64,000 nt of DNA from Lachnospiraceae bacterium MD335 (lineage in GTDB: Bacteria; Bacillota; Clostridia; Lachnospirales; Lachnospiraceae): contig KE159617.1 in assembly GCA_000403335.2 (NCBI GenBank), forward strand, positions 911,757 through 975,756. Reading direction: 5' to 3'. Within the stretch, counting starts at the first letter, position 1. Every line of letters starts with the position of its first letter. Position numbers and translations under genes: made by a program. This document shows, one piece after another, positions 26,655 to 36,496 of the stretch. The notes under the pieces were generated by a model. That model did not search any database and was not told where the DNA came from. It saw nothing but the letters and a program-made list of their open reading frames with translations.

Positions 26655-26727
26655 AAAAGTGTAAATATTGGCAGATTGACGAAAATATCCAAACGTCAAA
26701 AAATTTCAAATAAGGGGTTGACAAAGA

Positions 26728-26898
26728 ATGAATGGTAAGTATATGATTGCAAGCCAAGCCAAGCCAAGCCAAGCCAAGCCAAGCCAAGCCAAGCCAAGCC
26801 AAGCCAAGCCAAGCCAAGCCAAGCCAAGCTTAAACTTCGCTCTTTTTTCTGTTGTCAGTATATTGAATATTTTAGGTGGACATAGAGCCGCTGTATAA
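26728..26898 (+). CDS. small ORF with (SQAKP)5 repeats and hydrophobic tail
   Basis: A 56-residue reading frame: MNGKYMIA, five SQAKP repeats encoded by the AAGCC tract, then a hydrophobic tail (LNFALFSVVSILNILGG) and a stop. AAGGGG lies 10 bases before the ATG, a consensus promoter is upstream, and the stop codon sits inside the stem of an intrinsic terminator, so the unit looks like a complete small gene. The repeat unit is 5 bases, so gain or loss of a unit changes the frame. One alternative frame gives a different 19-residue tail; the other stops at once. No known family recognised. It might be noncoding RNA instead. Confidence 0.5.
   Translation: MNGKYMIASQAKPSQAKPSQAKPSQAKPSQAKPSLNFALFSVVSILNILGGHRAAV
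26751..26829 (+). repeat. (AAGCC)15 pentanucleotide tandem repeat
   Basis: Fifteen perfect AAGCC units plus a final AAGC, with no interruptions. Perfect tracts of this kind are prone to slipped-strand change. The tract is in the transcribed region downstream of a full-consensus promoter and about 285 bases upstream of the start of the large surface protein gene. Confidence 0.97.
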
Positions 26899-26930
26899 GA
26901 AACGTATGTTTTTTATGCAGCGGCTTTTTT
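26886..26930 (+). terminator. intrinsic terminator after the pentamer-repeat ORF
   Basis: AGCCGCTGTATAA (26886-26898) pairs with TTATGCAGCGGCT (26913-26925), with one G-T pair, followed by six Ts. It should end the repeat-ORF transcript before the large surface protein gene unless it is read through or antiterminated. Confidence 0.85.
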
Positions 26931-27113
26931 GGCATTCAATCCGATGCCGTAAGTATTAAAAACGCTTTGTTAGTGCGGTTATCGGACTTTCTGTTTGCAG
27001 AAATGGAAAGAGTGCAGAACATGTCAGTGTTTGATATTTTGTCAACAGAACTGCTTACAAAAACAAAATCTGCAATTAAAAAAGCAGAAATAAAAAACGA
27101 AGGGAATGTTTAT

Positions 27114-30100
27114 ATGAATCAAAAAAGTTCAAAAAAGCGCAGCATGTATCGGCAGACAAAACGATTTTTGGCAGGCTTTTTGGCTGTATTGTTGACAGTA
27201 TGCATGCTTCCGGTCGACTTGTTTGGCGCAAGTGACATTGTGTATGCGACGGAAGAATCAGAAACGGCAGTATTGCAGGAGGAAAAAGGCGAAGCTGCAG
27301 TAACAGATGACCAGGACGCGGAGGAAGGCGGGGAAGTTGTGCCGGAAATCGAGACGGGAACAACAGAGCCGGATTCTGCAGAGGCGGACTTGGCTGAGAC
27401 AGATGTGGCGGGGGTAGGCGATACAGAGACTAATACTTCAGAATTGGATAATACAACTGTTGAAAAATTGGATGAGGTTGAAACGGATGTAACGGATACA
27501 GTAGAATCAACAGATATTGTTGCAGATGAGAAAAGTGAAGTAGAAAATGATGTGTCTATTGAGGGTGATACGGAAAATAAAGAATCTACGATAAATATAT
27601 CAGATTTAGCAGCCGTAACAGCTCACACGGGTGCTTTGGGTAATAGTATTTTTAATGTATCTAGTGATGGAATGGCTATCGCAGGTAGCAATAAAACGGC
27701 AACGGATAATACAAAATTTACTATGTGCCTTAAAACAGGAGGTACAGGTTCTACAAGTAAGCGATATATTTCTTTTACTCCTGCTGAGGGAGGGGTTTTC
27801 AGCGTATATGCTATTACAGGAAGTAAGGGTAAAGTAAGAGCTTTAAAGTTGTCTGATTCCTCAAATAATGAGGTGGCTTCTTTTGATACTAATGATGATC
27901 TTCAGAAATTTCAGGCAAATATTAGAGCTGGTGTTACATATTATCTGTATTCTGCTGATAGTGGAATAAGTATATATTATATTGGTGTAGCATATGATGG
28001 TACACTTCCGGCTGAAAAAACTAATTTTTCTACAGCCACAGTAAAACTTTCCATGAATGATGTTGACGGCTGGAACGCAGATGATTCTTCCACATGGAAG
28101 GCACCCTACACAGGCAGTAAAGTTACCCCTGCTGCCAACATTACGGTAGGTGATAATGTTGTAGCAGCCAACAATTACAAGCTGCTCTATGCAAGAAAAA
28201 CAGGTGATGCAGAACCGGCAGAAGCAGATTACAAAGAAGCTTCAAGTGCAGATGTAGATCTTTCAAGCCTGGGAACAATTTATGTAAAGGCTGTTGCAAC
28301 TGCAGGAAACATAGATTATGAGGGAGAGACAACACCTGTAACATTTGAAATCGTAAAAGGCATTGCGCCAACAGTGGATACAAGGACTTATGTTGCAGAC
28401 ATTTCAAAGGCAACAGACGAGGAAAAAAACAATGATTCAATCAGTCAGACAATAGACCTCAATGATGTATTTACTTTTGAAAGTAAATATGGATTAGTTA
28501 CATTTAAGAATGCAAGAGTTGAAGACGGCGCAGCGGCAAACAATGTTCTTGCTGCAACTCCCGATGTACAATTGTCTGATTCGTCGTTGAGCTTTAATAC
28601 AAAAGCCAATGCTCCTGCAAACGAGCAGGTTAAAGCAACCATCAAAGTGGATGCAGAGTTTGAAAACTATGAGACAGCAACACTCGCTTTAGAGATAACG
28701 CTTGCCGAAAAGAAGACGGTTACGATTGAAGGCATTACCATTGAGAAAACATATGACGGCACAGCGGTTGAACCTTCTGTTACAAATTTAACGATTAAAG
28801 AAGGAACGCAGGAAATCACGGATGAAACGTTGAAGTCATCCCTTGTATATACATATGCTGCAAAGGATGGGGAAGCTTTAGATGAGGCGCCCAAGGATGC
28901 AGGTGCGTATACACTGACAGTGTCTGTTCCTTTGGATAATGCATCATACACTGGTGAATCCGATGCAATTGCGTTTACAATTGAGAAAGCTGCACTTAAA
29001 ATTACCGCAAAAGACCGCAAATGGGTAATCGGATACGCAGCTCCGGCGGCAAAAGCGCCCGGCGGAGGAGAGGATAATCCGTGGTATAAGGCAGAAGGTC
29101 TTGCAGAAGGTGAAACATTAAAGCTGCTTGAAGCAGAAGCAAGTTTTACTTATCAGACAGGCGAAACACCTGTAACAGACTGGACAGCAATTAAAGAGAC
29201 GGATATTATCACGATTGTTCCGGCTCTTGAGCGCGAGGGCGGATTCAATAATTATGAAGTGACTGCAGTAAACGGTAAACTTACGGTCGAGAAGGAACCG
29301 GAGTTAAAAGAGAATGAAAAAGAACTGAACCTTACAAAGAATTGGCACATAGGTACGCTCAACGGTGCATCTGCATTGCTGTATAATGGCAATGGTTCTG
29401 AGAATGATCCAAATAAGGATACGCAGAGTGACGGATATTTTACTGTAAAAGGCGATGTGAAAACAGCTGGTGAAAATAACGCGTATCCTTTGGTAACATG
29501 GGGAAATTATGAGAATGCAATCAAAGTAAATTCAAAAACAGACATTCAATTCACGGCTCCGGAAGGTTCTGCCCTTGAATTTATTGCACATATTCAAAAT
29601 AACAAAGCAGGCGCAATTAATGTAGATGGCGCAAATGCTGTATCAATTACCCTAAATGGACAGCCAACAGGTGCGGAGGGTGTTACGGTAACAAAATTAG
29701 GAGATGGAACAATTGTTCCTCCGTATAAAGATACTGCACCCACAAACAATAGCGCTGTTTACAAAGTAACGATGACACTGACCGGCACAACAGACAATAA
29801 GCATATACTGAAAAACGGCAGCGGAGAGCATCAGCTCTATTACATTAAGGTAACAGAACCGGGTGCAGATCAGGAATATACAGTAACGTTTAAAAACGGC
29901 GCTGATACGTTTAAAACAGAAACCGTAACCGCAGGTCAGTCACTCAGCTTAGCAGACATCAAACCCACAGAGCAGGCAGGGAAGGTATTTAAAGGCTGGG
30001 CAGCAAAAGCGGATGCAGCTGCAGCGGATGTTATCACAAGCATAACACCTACGGCAGACACAACACTCTATGCAGTGTGGGTAAACGTATATACTGTAAC

Positions 30101-32498
30101 ATTGAAAAACGGAGACAGCGTAGTTGGAACACCTGCAACAGTGGAGGAAGGAGAGCCTTATGATCTTCCAAAGCTTGGAGATACGGAAACAGATTACTTT
30201 TTGGGTTGGAAGAACGCAGATGCAGGTGACACCAATCTTTATAAGGTGAATATCATTCCGACAAAGGACACGACACTTGTAGCATATTTTGTAAGCAAGG
30301 AGACATCAAAGTTTTATATTGTAACAGTTGACTTTGGATATAAAGAAAACGAAACGGATCCTGAAAATAAAAAAGAGACCTTTAGAAAGCTCTATACGGA
30401 GGATGGAGAGGAAGTAACCGTAGCGCTCTCAGAGCTTGGAACTCCAGAAAGAGACGGTTATACGTTTAATAAGTGGATGGCAGGCGATGCGGAAGTACCC
30501 GCGGATGGCTTAAAGATTAAGGCAGATGTAACCATAACTGCTACATGGACTAAAAATGCATCAGTTGCGGAAAAATATACGGTTGCATTTACAGACAAAG
30601 CAGGCAATCAGGTTCCGACAACGGATGTTTTGGACAAAGCAGGAAATAAGGTAACTCTTGCAGAGGTAGAAAAAGATACCATTATCATTCTGCCGGATAC
30701 GACAGAGAAAAAAGAAGGCTATATTTGGAGCTGGGCAACGGCAGATAACAAGACATATAAAGCGGGCGACGAGTATACTGTTACGCAGAATGTTACATTC
30801 ACAGGTGATTGGACAGAAAATGAAGGCGATATTCCCACACCGCCGACTGTTAAAACAATAAAACTGGAGGATTGTGCAATTGCAGTTCCGTCTATTATAG
30901 CAGATGCAAAGAAGAATCCGAAGAATGAATCGAAGACATCTGTTGTATACTATGCGGATAAGGATCAGGATGGAAATCCGGTAAATCCTGTAAGATTTGC
31001 GGAAGGACTTGACTTTACGGTTGAGTACAGCTTAAAGGCGGATAATGTATACCGTGCGACAATTAAAGGTGCAGGCAGAACAGTCGATCAGTATGAAATT
31101 GATCCGGCAAGTACCATTGTAAAAGAGTACAAAGTATTTGATAAGAAGGACAAGAGCGTAATTGACCTGAATAAGGCTAAGATTACACTTGACAGTTCGG
31201 CTAAGACTGCAATTTATACAGGATATGGCATAACACCTGCGGTTACTTCTGTTAAAGTCGGCAAGATAGAAATTCCTTCAACAAAGTACAAGGTATCGTA
31301 TAAGAGCAATGTCAATGCAGGAAAAGCTTCCGTAATTATCTCTGCGGACAGTGACGCTGAGTATAAGGAAGGCGAGAATTTCGTTATCGGTTCAAAAACG
31401 ATGACATTTACAATTAAGAAGGCAGCAATCAATAAAGCTAATCAAATTACGGTAACTGCAAAGGACAAAGACGGTAAGGACATCAAGGGCAATACGTATG
31501 AATACAGGGGCACGGAAACAATTGAGGCGCAGGAGCTTACCGTAGTATCTGCTGGCGGCAGAACGCTTAAAGAAGATGTTGATTATACCGTAACGTATAA
31601 GAACAACCGCAAAGCAGGGAAGGCTTCGATCGTCTTAAAGGGTATTGGAAATAATGTGTCAGGCTCATTAACAATACCGTTTACAATTAATCCGTTGGTT
31701 GTTGATCCTGAAAACGATAAGTTTGCTCCATATTATGGATTTGAGTATACTCCAAACGGCGCGAAAGCACAGTATATTGTTTTGGGAAGATATAAGAACG
31801 GAGAACTTGTTGATACAATTATGCTTGAAGAGGGTGTAGACTTTAAAGGGTCATACAAGTATGCAAGCAAAAATAAGGAGGCAGGAAGTACTGTTACCTT
31901 CTCCGGCAAAGGAATCAATGCCTTTAAGGGCGGCTTTAAAGAAAACGATTATACAATTAAACCGTCATCCTTCGACGGCGGCACTTATTTAGCCAGCGCA
32001 ATTACGGTGGACGTAACAAAAGCCGATCTTGAAGGAGCTGCACTTCAAAAGGCGCTTGAAAAGGCTGTGGTTTTAAATGACTACTTCGGAACAAAGCTGA
32101 AGGTAAAGAAAGACTATGTAATCGAACCTAAAGTAGTAGAAGGCAGAGATGCTGTAATCATCCGTCCTTCTGATGCAACAAAGGCAAATTACATCGAAGA
32201 AAATCCGTCATTAGGTTATTATTACAATAAGTCAAAGAACATTGCAAAACTCAAAGATGTAAGCTTTGCTAAAAACTACACCTTATATTATGACGGAAGA
32301 AATCCCGTTGAGCTTGGTGCAAAAGAAATCAGTGAGATAGGGGGCTATAAATTTGTACTTGGCAAAGACGTCGAAATCGTAGAAGGAAGTTACAAGAACA
32401 ATTATAAGGCTGGTAATGCTTCCGTAACGATCAGAGGTATTAACGGCAGCGGATATTACGGAACAAAGGTTCTAAAATTTAAAATTGTAGAGAAATAG
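27114..32498 (+). CDS. very large secreted Ig-like / InlB B-repeat surface protein
   Basis: About 1794 residues. A signal peptide (basic start, then FLAGFLAVLLTVCMLPV) is followed by an acidic Thr/Glu-rich stretch to about residue 165. Next comes a beta-sandwich-like domain, then MBG/YDG-type Ig domains (TIEKTYDGTAVEPSV), a second sandwich-like domain (NWHIGTLNGASALLYNG), about four InlB B-type repeats (each ending GWAA/LYAVW-like) and several C-terminal Ig-like repeats (DYTVTYKNNRKAGKASIVL). No LPXTG, SLH, choline-binding or TM anchor is visible. The start is ATG 27114, 10 bases after AGGG; upstream in-frame ATGs would bury the signal peptide. DNA around 27.4-28.0 kb is more AT-rich than its neighbours. 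Probably an adhesin or glycan-binding protein. Confidence 0.8.
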   Translation: MNQKSSKKRSMYRQTKRFLAGFLAVLLTVCMLPVDLFGASDIVYATEESETAVLQEEKGEAAVTDDQDAEEGGEVVPEIETGTTEPDSAEADLAETDVAGVGDTETNTSELDNTTVEKLDEVETDVTDTVESTDIVADEKSEVENDVSIEGDTENKESTINISDLAAVTAHTGALGNSIFNVSSDGMAIAGSNKTATDNTKFTMCLKTGGTGSTSKRYISFTPAEGGVFSVYAITGSKGKVRALKLSDSSNNEVASFDTNDDLQKFQANIRAGVTYYLYSADSGISIYYIGVAYDGTLPAEKTNFSTATVKLSMNDVDGWNADDSSTWKAPYTGSKVTPAANITVGDNVVAANNYKLLYARKTGDAEPAEADYKEASSADVDLSSLGTIYVKAVATAGNIDYEGETTPVTFEIVKGIAPTVDTRTYVADISKATDEEKNNDSISQTIDLNDVFTFESKYGLVTFKNARVEDGAAANNVLAATPDVQLSDSSLSFNTKANAPANEQVKATIKVDAEFENYETATLALEITLAEKKTVTIEGITIEKTYDGTAVEPSVTNLTIKEGTQEITDETLKSSLVYTYAAKDGEALDEAPKDAGAYTLTVSVPLDNASYTGESDAIAFTIEKAALKITAKDRKWVIGYAAPAAKAPGGGEDNPWYKAEGLAEGETLKLLEAEASFTYQTGETPVTDWTAIKETDIITIVPALEREGGFNNYEVTAVNGKLTVEKEPELKENEKELNLTKNWHIGTLNGASALLYNGNGSENDPNKDTQSDGYFTVKGDVKTAGENNAYPLVTWGNYENAIKVNSKTDIQFTAPEGSALEFIAHIQNNKAGAINVDGANAVSITLNGQPTGAEGVTVTKLGDGTIVPPYKDTAPTNNSAVYKVTMTLTGTTDNKHILKNGSGEHQLYYIKVTEPGADQEYTVTFKNGADTFKTETVTAGQSLSLADIKPTEQAGKVFKGWAAKADAAAADVITSITPTADTTLYAVWVNVYTVTLKNGDSVVGTPATVEEGEPYDLPKLGDTETDYFLGWKNADAGDTNLYKVNIIPTKDTTLVAYFVSKETSKFYIVTVDFGYKENETDPENKKETFRKLYTEDGEEVTVALSELGTPERDGYTFNKWMAGDAEVPADGLKIKADVTITATWTKNASVAEKYTVAFTDKAGNQVPTTDVLDKAGNKVTLAEVEKDTIIILPDTTEKKEGYIWSWATADNKTYKAGDEYTVTQNVTFTGDWTENEGDIPTPPTVKTIKLEDCAIAVPSIIADAKKNPKNESKTSVVYYADKDQDGNPVNPVRFAEGLDFTVEYSLKADNVYRATIKGAGRTVDQYEIDPASTIVKEYKVFDKKDKSVIDLNKAKITLDSSAKTAIYTGYGITPAVTSVKVGKIEIPSTKYKVSYKSNVNAGKASVIISADSDAEYKEGENFVIGSKTMTFTIKKAAINKANQITVTAKDKDGKDIKGNTYEYRGTETIEAQELTVVSAGGRTLKEDVDYTVTYKNNRKAGKASIVLKGIGNNVSGSLTIPFTINPLVVDPENDKFAPYYGFEYTPNGAKAQYIVLGRYKNGELVDTIMLEEGVDFKGSYKYASKNKEAGSTVTFSGKGINAFKGGFKENDYTIKPSSFDGGTYLASAITVDVTKADLEGAALQKALEKAVVLNDYFGTKLKVKKDYVIEPKVVEGRDAVIIRPSDATKANYIEENPSLGYYYNKSKNIAKLKDVSFAKNYTLYYDGRNPVELGAKEISEIGGYKFVLGKDVEIVEGSYKNNYKAGNASVTIRGINGSGYYGTKVLKFKIVEK

Positions 32499-32530
32499 GA
32501 GTTATTCGGTATTGCCTTAAAAAAATATTC

Positions 32531-32559
32531 TTGACTTTACTACACTAATGTGTTAATCT
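32531..32559 (+). promoter_or_regulatory. candidate promoter for the opp operon
   Basis: TTGACT (32531-32536), 17 bases, TAATCT (32554-32559), with an extended -10 TG at 32551-32552. The -10 is weak. The start site would fall at the base of the hairpin at 32566-32619. Confidence 0.45.
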
Positions 32560-32565
32560 AAGAAA

Positions 32566-32619
32566 GACGTAAAGGAGCGCCATCATATGAGCATGCGCTC
32601 TTTTACGTCCAAATTTTTT
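32566..32619 (+). terminator. terminator-like hairpin in the opp leader
   Basis: GACGTAAAGGAGCGC (32566-32580) pairs with 32595-32609 over 15 positions with one G-T pair, then CAAA and six Ts. It either ends the surface-protein transcript or attenuates opp transcription. The AAGGAGGAA ribosome binding site for the binding-protein gene begins right after the T-run. Confidence 0.6.
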
Positions 32620-32634
32620 AAGGAGGAACTTATT

Positions 32635-34362
32635 ATGAAAAAGGCAAAAGCTTTTTTGGCTGTCGCAATGGCTGCAACCCTTACGGTAGGTTTGACAGGC
32701 TGCGGCGGCAACGCTGATACTTCGGCACCAGCGACAGCAGACAATGCAGGCACACAGGCGGCTTCTGCGGATAACAGCGGTGCGGCGCCTGCCGAAACAG
32801 GGGCGGCGAGCGCATCGGATTTAAATATTATGCTGGAAACACCCGTACAGTCGCTTGATCCGCAGCAGGCAACGGACGGTACTTCGTTTGAGGTAATTGC
32901 GAACTTTACGGACGGTCTGATGCAGATGGATAAGGATGGACAGGCGGTGAACGCACTCGCAGAGAGTTATGATCTCTCGGAGGACGGTCTTACATACACA
33001 TTCCATATCCGTGAGGATGCAAACTGGAGCAACGGTACACCGGTTACGGCGGCAGATTTCGTATTTGCATGGCAGAGAGCGGTAGACCCGAATGTGGCAT
33101 CGGAGTATTCTTATATGCTGAGTGACATCGGTCAGATTAAGAATGCGGCAGAGATTATTGCAGGCGAGGCTGATAAGAGCGAGCTTGGCGTTACGGCAGT
33201 TGACGAAAAGACCCTTCAGGTAGAATTGAACGTACCGGTCAGCTATTTCCTGTCGCTGATGTATTTCCCGACCTATTATCCGGTTAACGAGGAGTTCTTT
33301 ACTTCCTGCGGAGATACCTACGCAACAAGTCCTGAAACCGTTCTCTCAAACGGCGCATTCGTTCTTGATTCGTATGAGCCGGCGGCTACGGCATTTCATC
33401 TTACGAAAAACAACGATTACTATGACGCGGCAAACATTCAGCTTGCCGGATTAAATTATCAGGTAATTCAGGATTCACAGCAGGCGCTTATGAGCTATCA
33501 GACAGGCGCGCTTGACACGACGCTTGTAAACGGCGAGCAGGTGGATCAGGTAAAGGATGACCCTGAGTTTATGGCAATCGGTGCAGGCTATCTGTGGTAT
33601 GTAGCGCCGAATATTGACGCGGTAGAAGAGCTGAAAAACTTAAATATCCGTCTTGCCCTGACACATGCGATTAACAGGGATTCCATTACGACGGACGTGT
33701 TAAAGGACGGTTCTGCGCCGACATATACGGCAGTTCCGATGGACTTTGCGGCAGGTCCGGACGGTTCGGATTATTCCGCTGATCAGACAAAGTATGCGGA
33801 TGTGTGCTCTTATGATGCGGACAAGGCATTGGAGTATTGGAATGCAGGTCTTGCAGAGCTTGGCGTAAGCGAGATTACACTTGATATGGTAGTGGACGCG
33901 GATGATGCACCGCAGAAGGTTGCACAGGTATTGAAGGAGCAGTGGGAGACAACGCTTCCCGGCTTTACGGTAAATCTTGTGGTTGAGCCGAAAAAACAGA
34001 GAGTTGAGGATCTTCAGAACGGAAACTTCGAGCTTGGACTGACACGCTGGGGACCGGACTATGCAGACCCGATGACATATCTTGGAATGTGGATTACTAA
34101 CAATTCAAATAACTATGGTTTATGGAGCAACGCAGAGTACGATGCGATAATTGCAGAGTGTACGACAGGCGACCTTTGCACGGATGCGCAGGGACGCTGG
34201 GAAAGACTTTATGACGCGGAGAAGATTGTGATGGACGAGGCGGTTATTTTCCCGCTTTACACACAGTGTAATGCCGTTATGATGTCTTCTAAGGTTACGG
34301 GCGTTGATTTCCATCCTGTTGCGCTCAACAGAGTTTACAAGAGCGCTGTAAAAGCCGAATAA
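32635..34362 (+). CDS. oppA: peptide ABC transporter substrate-binding lipoprotein
   Basis: Extracellular lipoprotein of the SBP family 5 (OppA/DppE). Signal peptide with lipobox LTGC, so Cys is the lipidated residue, followed by an Ala/Ser/Thr linker. Typical motifs are SYDLSEDGLTYTFHIREDA and RLALTHAINR, and the C-terminal half has LTRWGPDYADPMTYL. ATG 32635 follows AAGGAGGAA. It is the first gene of a five-gene Opp operon; a hairpin at 34389-34424 separates it from the permeases, consistent with more binding protein than membrane components. Confidence 0.93.
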   Translation: MKKAKAFLAVAMAATLTVGLTGCGGNADTSAPATADNAGTQAASADNSGAAPAETGAASASDLNIMLETPVQSLDPQQATDGTSFEVIANFTDGLMQMDKDGQAVNALAESYDLSEDGLTYTFHIREDANWSNGTPVTAADFVFAWQRAVDPNVASEYSYMLSDIGQIKNAAEIIAGEADKSELGVTAVDEKTLQVELNVPVSYFLSLMYFPTYYPVNEEFFTSCGDTYATSPETVLSNGAFVLDSYEPAATAFHLTKNNDYYDAANIQLAGLNYQVIQDSQQALMSYQTGALDTTLVNGEQVDQVKDDPEFMAIGAGYLWYVAPNIDAVEELKNLNIRLALTHAINRDSITTDVLKDGSAPTYTAVPMDFAAGPDGSDYSADQTKYADVCSYDADKALEYWNAGLAELGVSEITLDMVVDADDAPQKVAQVLKEQWETTLPGFTVNLVVEPKKQRVEDLQNGNFELGLTRWGPDYADPMTYLGMWITNNSNNYGLWSNAEYDAIIAECTTGDLCTDAQGRWERLYDAEKIVMDEAVIFPLYTQCNAVMMSSKVTGVDFHPVALNRVYKSAVKAE

Positions 34363-34388
34363 TCAGTTTTATAAAGATTCAGGTGAGA

Positions 34389-34424
34389 AACCGCACTCAA
34401 GGCAGGTTTGCTGAGTGCGGTTTT
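34389..34424 (+). terminator. partial terminator between oppA and oppB
   Basis: AACCGCACTCA (34389-34399) pairs with TGAGTGCGGTT (34412-34422), with only four Ts. Likely leaky, reducing permease and ATPase expression relative to the binding protein. Confidence 0.7.
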
Positions 34425-34486
34425 ACCGCCTTTATCACTTTAGAGCTTTATTGTAATAATGTAAGGAAAGCATAAGGAGGCAAACC

Positions 34487-35422
34487 GTGAAGAAATACAT
34501 AGGCAAAAGAGTTTTAACGTCACTCTTTACACTTTTGGCGATTTTGCTGGTTTTGTTTATTTTAATGCAGCTGATGCCCGGTTCACCGTTCAATGATGAA
34601 AAGCTGAATGAGGAACAGCGTATAGCGTTGTATACGAAATACGGTCTTGACCAGCCGATTGTCGTACAGTTTTTCAAATATGTGGGAAATATGCTGAAGG
34701 GCGATTTGGGTGTGAGCTACAATATCTCAAAAAATACACCGATTTCACAGCTAATTCAGACGAGACTCCCTATTTCCATTCGAATTGGCGGCTGTGCAGT
34801 AGGCTTAGGTGCGGTTGTCGGGCTGATATTGGGACTGATTGCCGCGTTAAAGCATGATACCATTTGGGACTCACTTGCGACAGTAATTTCGGTCATTGGT
34901 GTGTCGGTGCCGTCGTATGTGTTTGCACTGGCGCTTTCTTATAATTTTGGATTTAAGCTGGGGTGGTTTCCGATGCTGTTCTCCCAACAGGATATTTTCG
35001 GCTCAAGTGTGCTGCCGAGCGTATCGCTGTCCATGTTTACAATGGCGTCGATTGCGCGTTTTACAAGGAGCGAGATGCTTGAGGTTCTCGGCAGCGATTA
35101 CATGCTGCTTGCGGAGAGCAAGGGCATTTCGGGTGCAGCGCTGATTTTCCGTCATGCGCTCAGGAATGCGTTGATTCCCATAATTACGGTTTTGGCGCCG
35201 CTGATTGTAGACTTGATGACAGGGTCGCTTGTGGTGGAAAAGATTTTCGCCATTCCGGGTGTTGGAAGTCTGCTTGTGACGGCTATTCAGTCAAACGACT
35301 ACAATGTGGTTATCGCGCTGAGCTTTATTTATTCGGCAATGTATATCGGTATTATGCTTGTGGTTGACATCCTGTACGGCGTTATTGATCCGAGAATCAG
35401 ACTTGCGAAGAAGGGAGATTGA
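34487..35422 (+). CDS. oppB: peptide ABC transporter permease (OppB type)
   Basis: Integral membrane permease, about six TM segments, 311 residues. The N-terminal signature LMQLMPGSPFND and the EAA-loop region (LAESKGISGAALIFRHALRNALIPI) identify OppB/DppB. GTG start with AAGGAGGC 5 bases upstream. The stop overlaps the oppC start region. Confidence 0.94.
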   Translation: MKKYIGKRVLTSLFTLLAILLVLFILMQLMPGSPFNDEKLNEEQRIALYTKYGLDQPIVVQFFKYVGNMLKGDLGVSYNISKNTPISQLIQTRLPISIRIGGCAVGLGAVVGLILGLIAALKHDTIWDSLATVISVIGVSVPSYVFALALSYNFGFKLGWFPMLFSQQDIFGSSVLPSVSLSMFTMASIARFTRSEMLEVLGSDYMLLAESKGISGAALIFRHALRNALIPIITVLAPLIVDLMTGSLVVEKIFAIPGVGSLLVTAIQSNDYNVVIALSFIYSAMYIGIMLVVDILYGVIDPRIRLAKKGD

Positions 35423-36468
35423 TGGATATGGGAAACACAGCGGCATATGTACCGGTTGAGGCGGATTTTAAACTGAAAAACAATGACGGCACGGTTTTGA
35501 TAGACGAAAATTTTGCTGCGCAGAGTTTTTGGAAGGATGTTTTTATCCGGTACTTTAAAAAAATCAGTGCAGTCATCGGGCTTATTTTAATTCTGCTGAT
35601 TTCTGTATTTGCAGTGATTGGTCCGGGAATGAACGAGTACACGTATTCCGGGCAGGAGCTTAGTCAGAAAAACTTTGCGCCGCGTATTATTGCACTTGAA
35701 AAATTCGGGATTTTCGACGGTAGTGAGACCATGCACACGACGACAGGCTCTAAAGAAATCAATTATTATGTGGAAAAAGGGCTTACGGACCTTGAATACT
35801 GGTTCGGCAGCGACAATTTCGGAAGGGATATATGGACGCGTACGTGGTCAGGTGCGCGGGTTTCCCTGATTATCGCCGTTGCCGCAGCAATTATTGACAT
35901 GGTTATCGGTATGAGCTATGGATTAATATCAGGGTATTTCGGCGGCAGAGTAGATATGATTATGCAGCGTATTCTCGAGATTGCAAACGGCATTCCGCGC
36001 CTTGTCATCGTGACGCTTCTGCTTTTGGTATTGCAGCCCGGCATGCTGACGATTATTTTTGCACTGATGCTCACGGAGTGGGTGGGCATGAGCCGGATTG
36101 CGCGTGCAGAGATGCTGAAGTTGAAAGAACAGGAGTTTGTACTGGCATCAAGAACATTGGGAGCGGGAAATTTCTTTATTATCTTTAAGGAAGTGCTGCC
36201 CAACATTATCGGTCCCATTATCACACAGGTAATGTTTTCTATTCCGACTGCAATTTTTACGGAAGCCTTTTTAAGCTTTGTCGGTCTTGGCATTCCCGTG
36301 CCGCAGTGCTCATTGGGGTCGCTGATTTCGGAGGGCTTTAACAGCTTTACGACGCACCCGTATCAGATTATTCCGCCGATTGTGGTGATGGCGCTTTTGA
36401 TGCTGAGCTTTAATCTTGTAGCGGACGGTCTGCGCGAGGCGTTGGATCCGAAGATGAAAGAAATGTAA
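35422..36468 (+). CDS. oppC: peptide ABC transporter permease (OppC type)
   Basis: Second permease, about 348 residues, with an OppC N-terminal cytoplasmic segment, first TM (AVIGLILILLISVFAVIG), the GSDNFGRDIWTRTW motif that marks OppC/DppC, and the EAA loop (ASRTLGAGNFFIIFKEVLPN). ATG 35422 overlaps the oppB stop (TGATG); ATG 35428 is equally possible and has better spacing from GGGAG. Confidence 0.93.
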   Translation: MDMGNTAAYVPVEADFKLKNNDGTVLIDENFAAQSFWKDVFIRYFKKISAVIGLILILLISVFAVIGPGMNEYTYSGQELSQKNFAPRIIALEKFGIFDGSETMHTTTGSKEINYYVEKGLTDLEYWFGSDNFGRDIWTRTWSGARVSLIIAVAAAIIDMVIGMSYGLISGYFGGRVDMIMQRILEIANGIPRLVIVTLLLLVLQPGMLTIIFALMLTEWVGMSRIARAEMLKLKEQEFVLASRTLGAGNFFIIFKEVLPNIIGPIITQVMFSIPTAIFTEAFLSFVGLGIPVPQCSLGSLISEGFNSFTTHPYQIIPPIVVMALLMLSFNLVADGLREALDPKMKEM

Positions 36469-36496
36469 GCGATTGTTATAGAAGGAGAACGAAAAG

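Noticed and set aside
26632-26817. Minus-strand ORF with WLGLA repeats
   Set aside because: It starts inside the AAGCC tract, has no ribosome binding site and is simply the reverse reading of the pentamer repeat.
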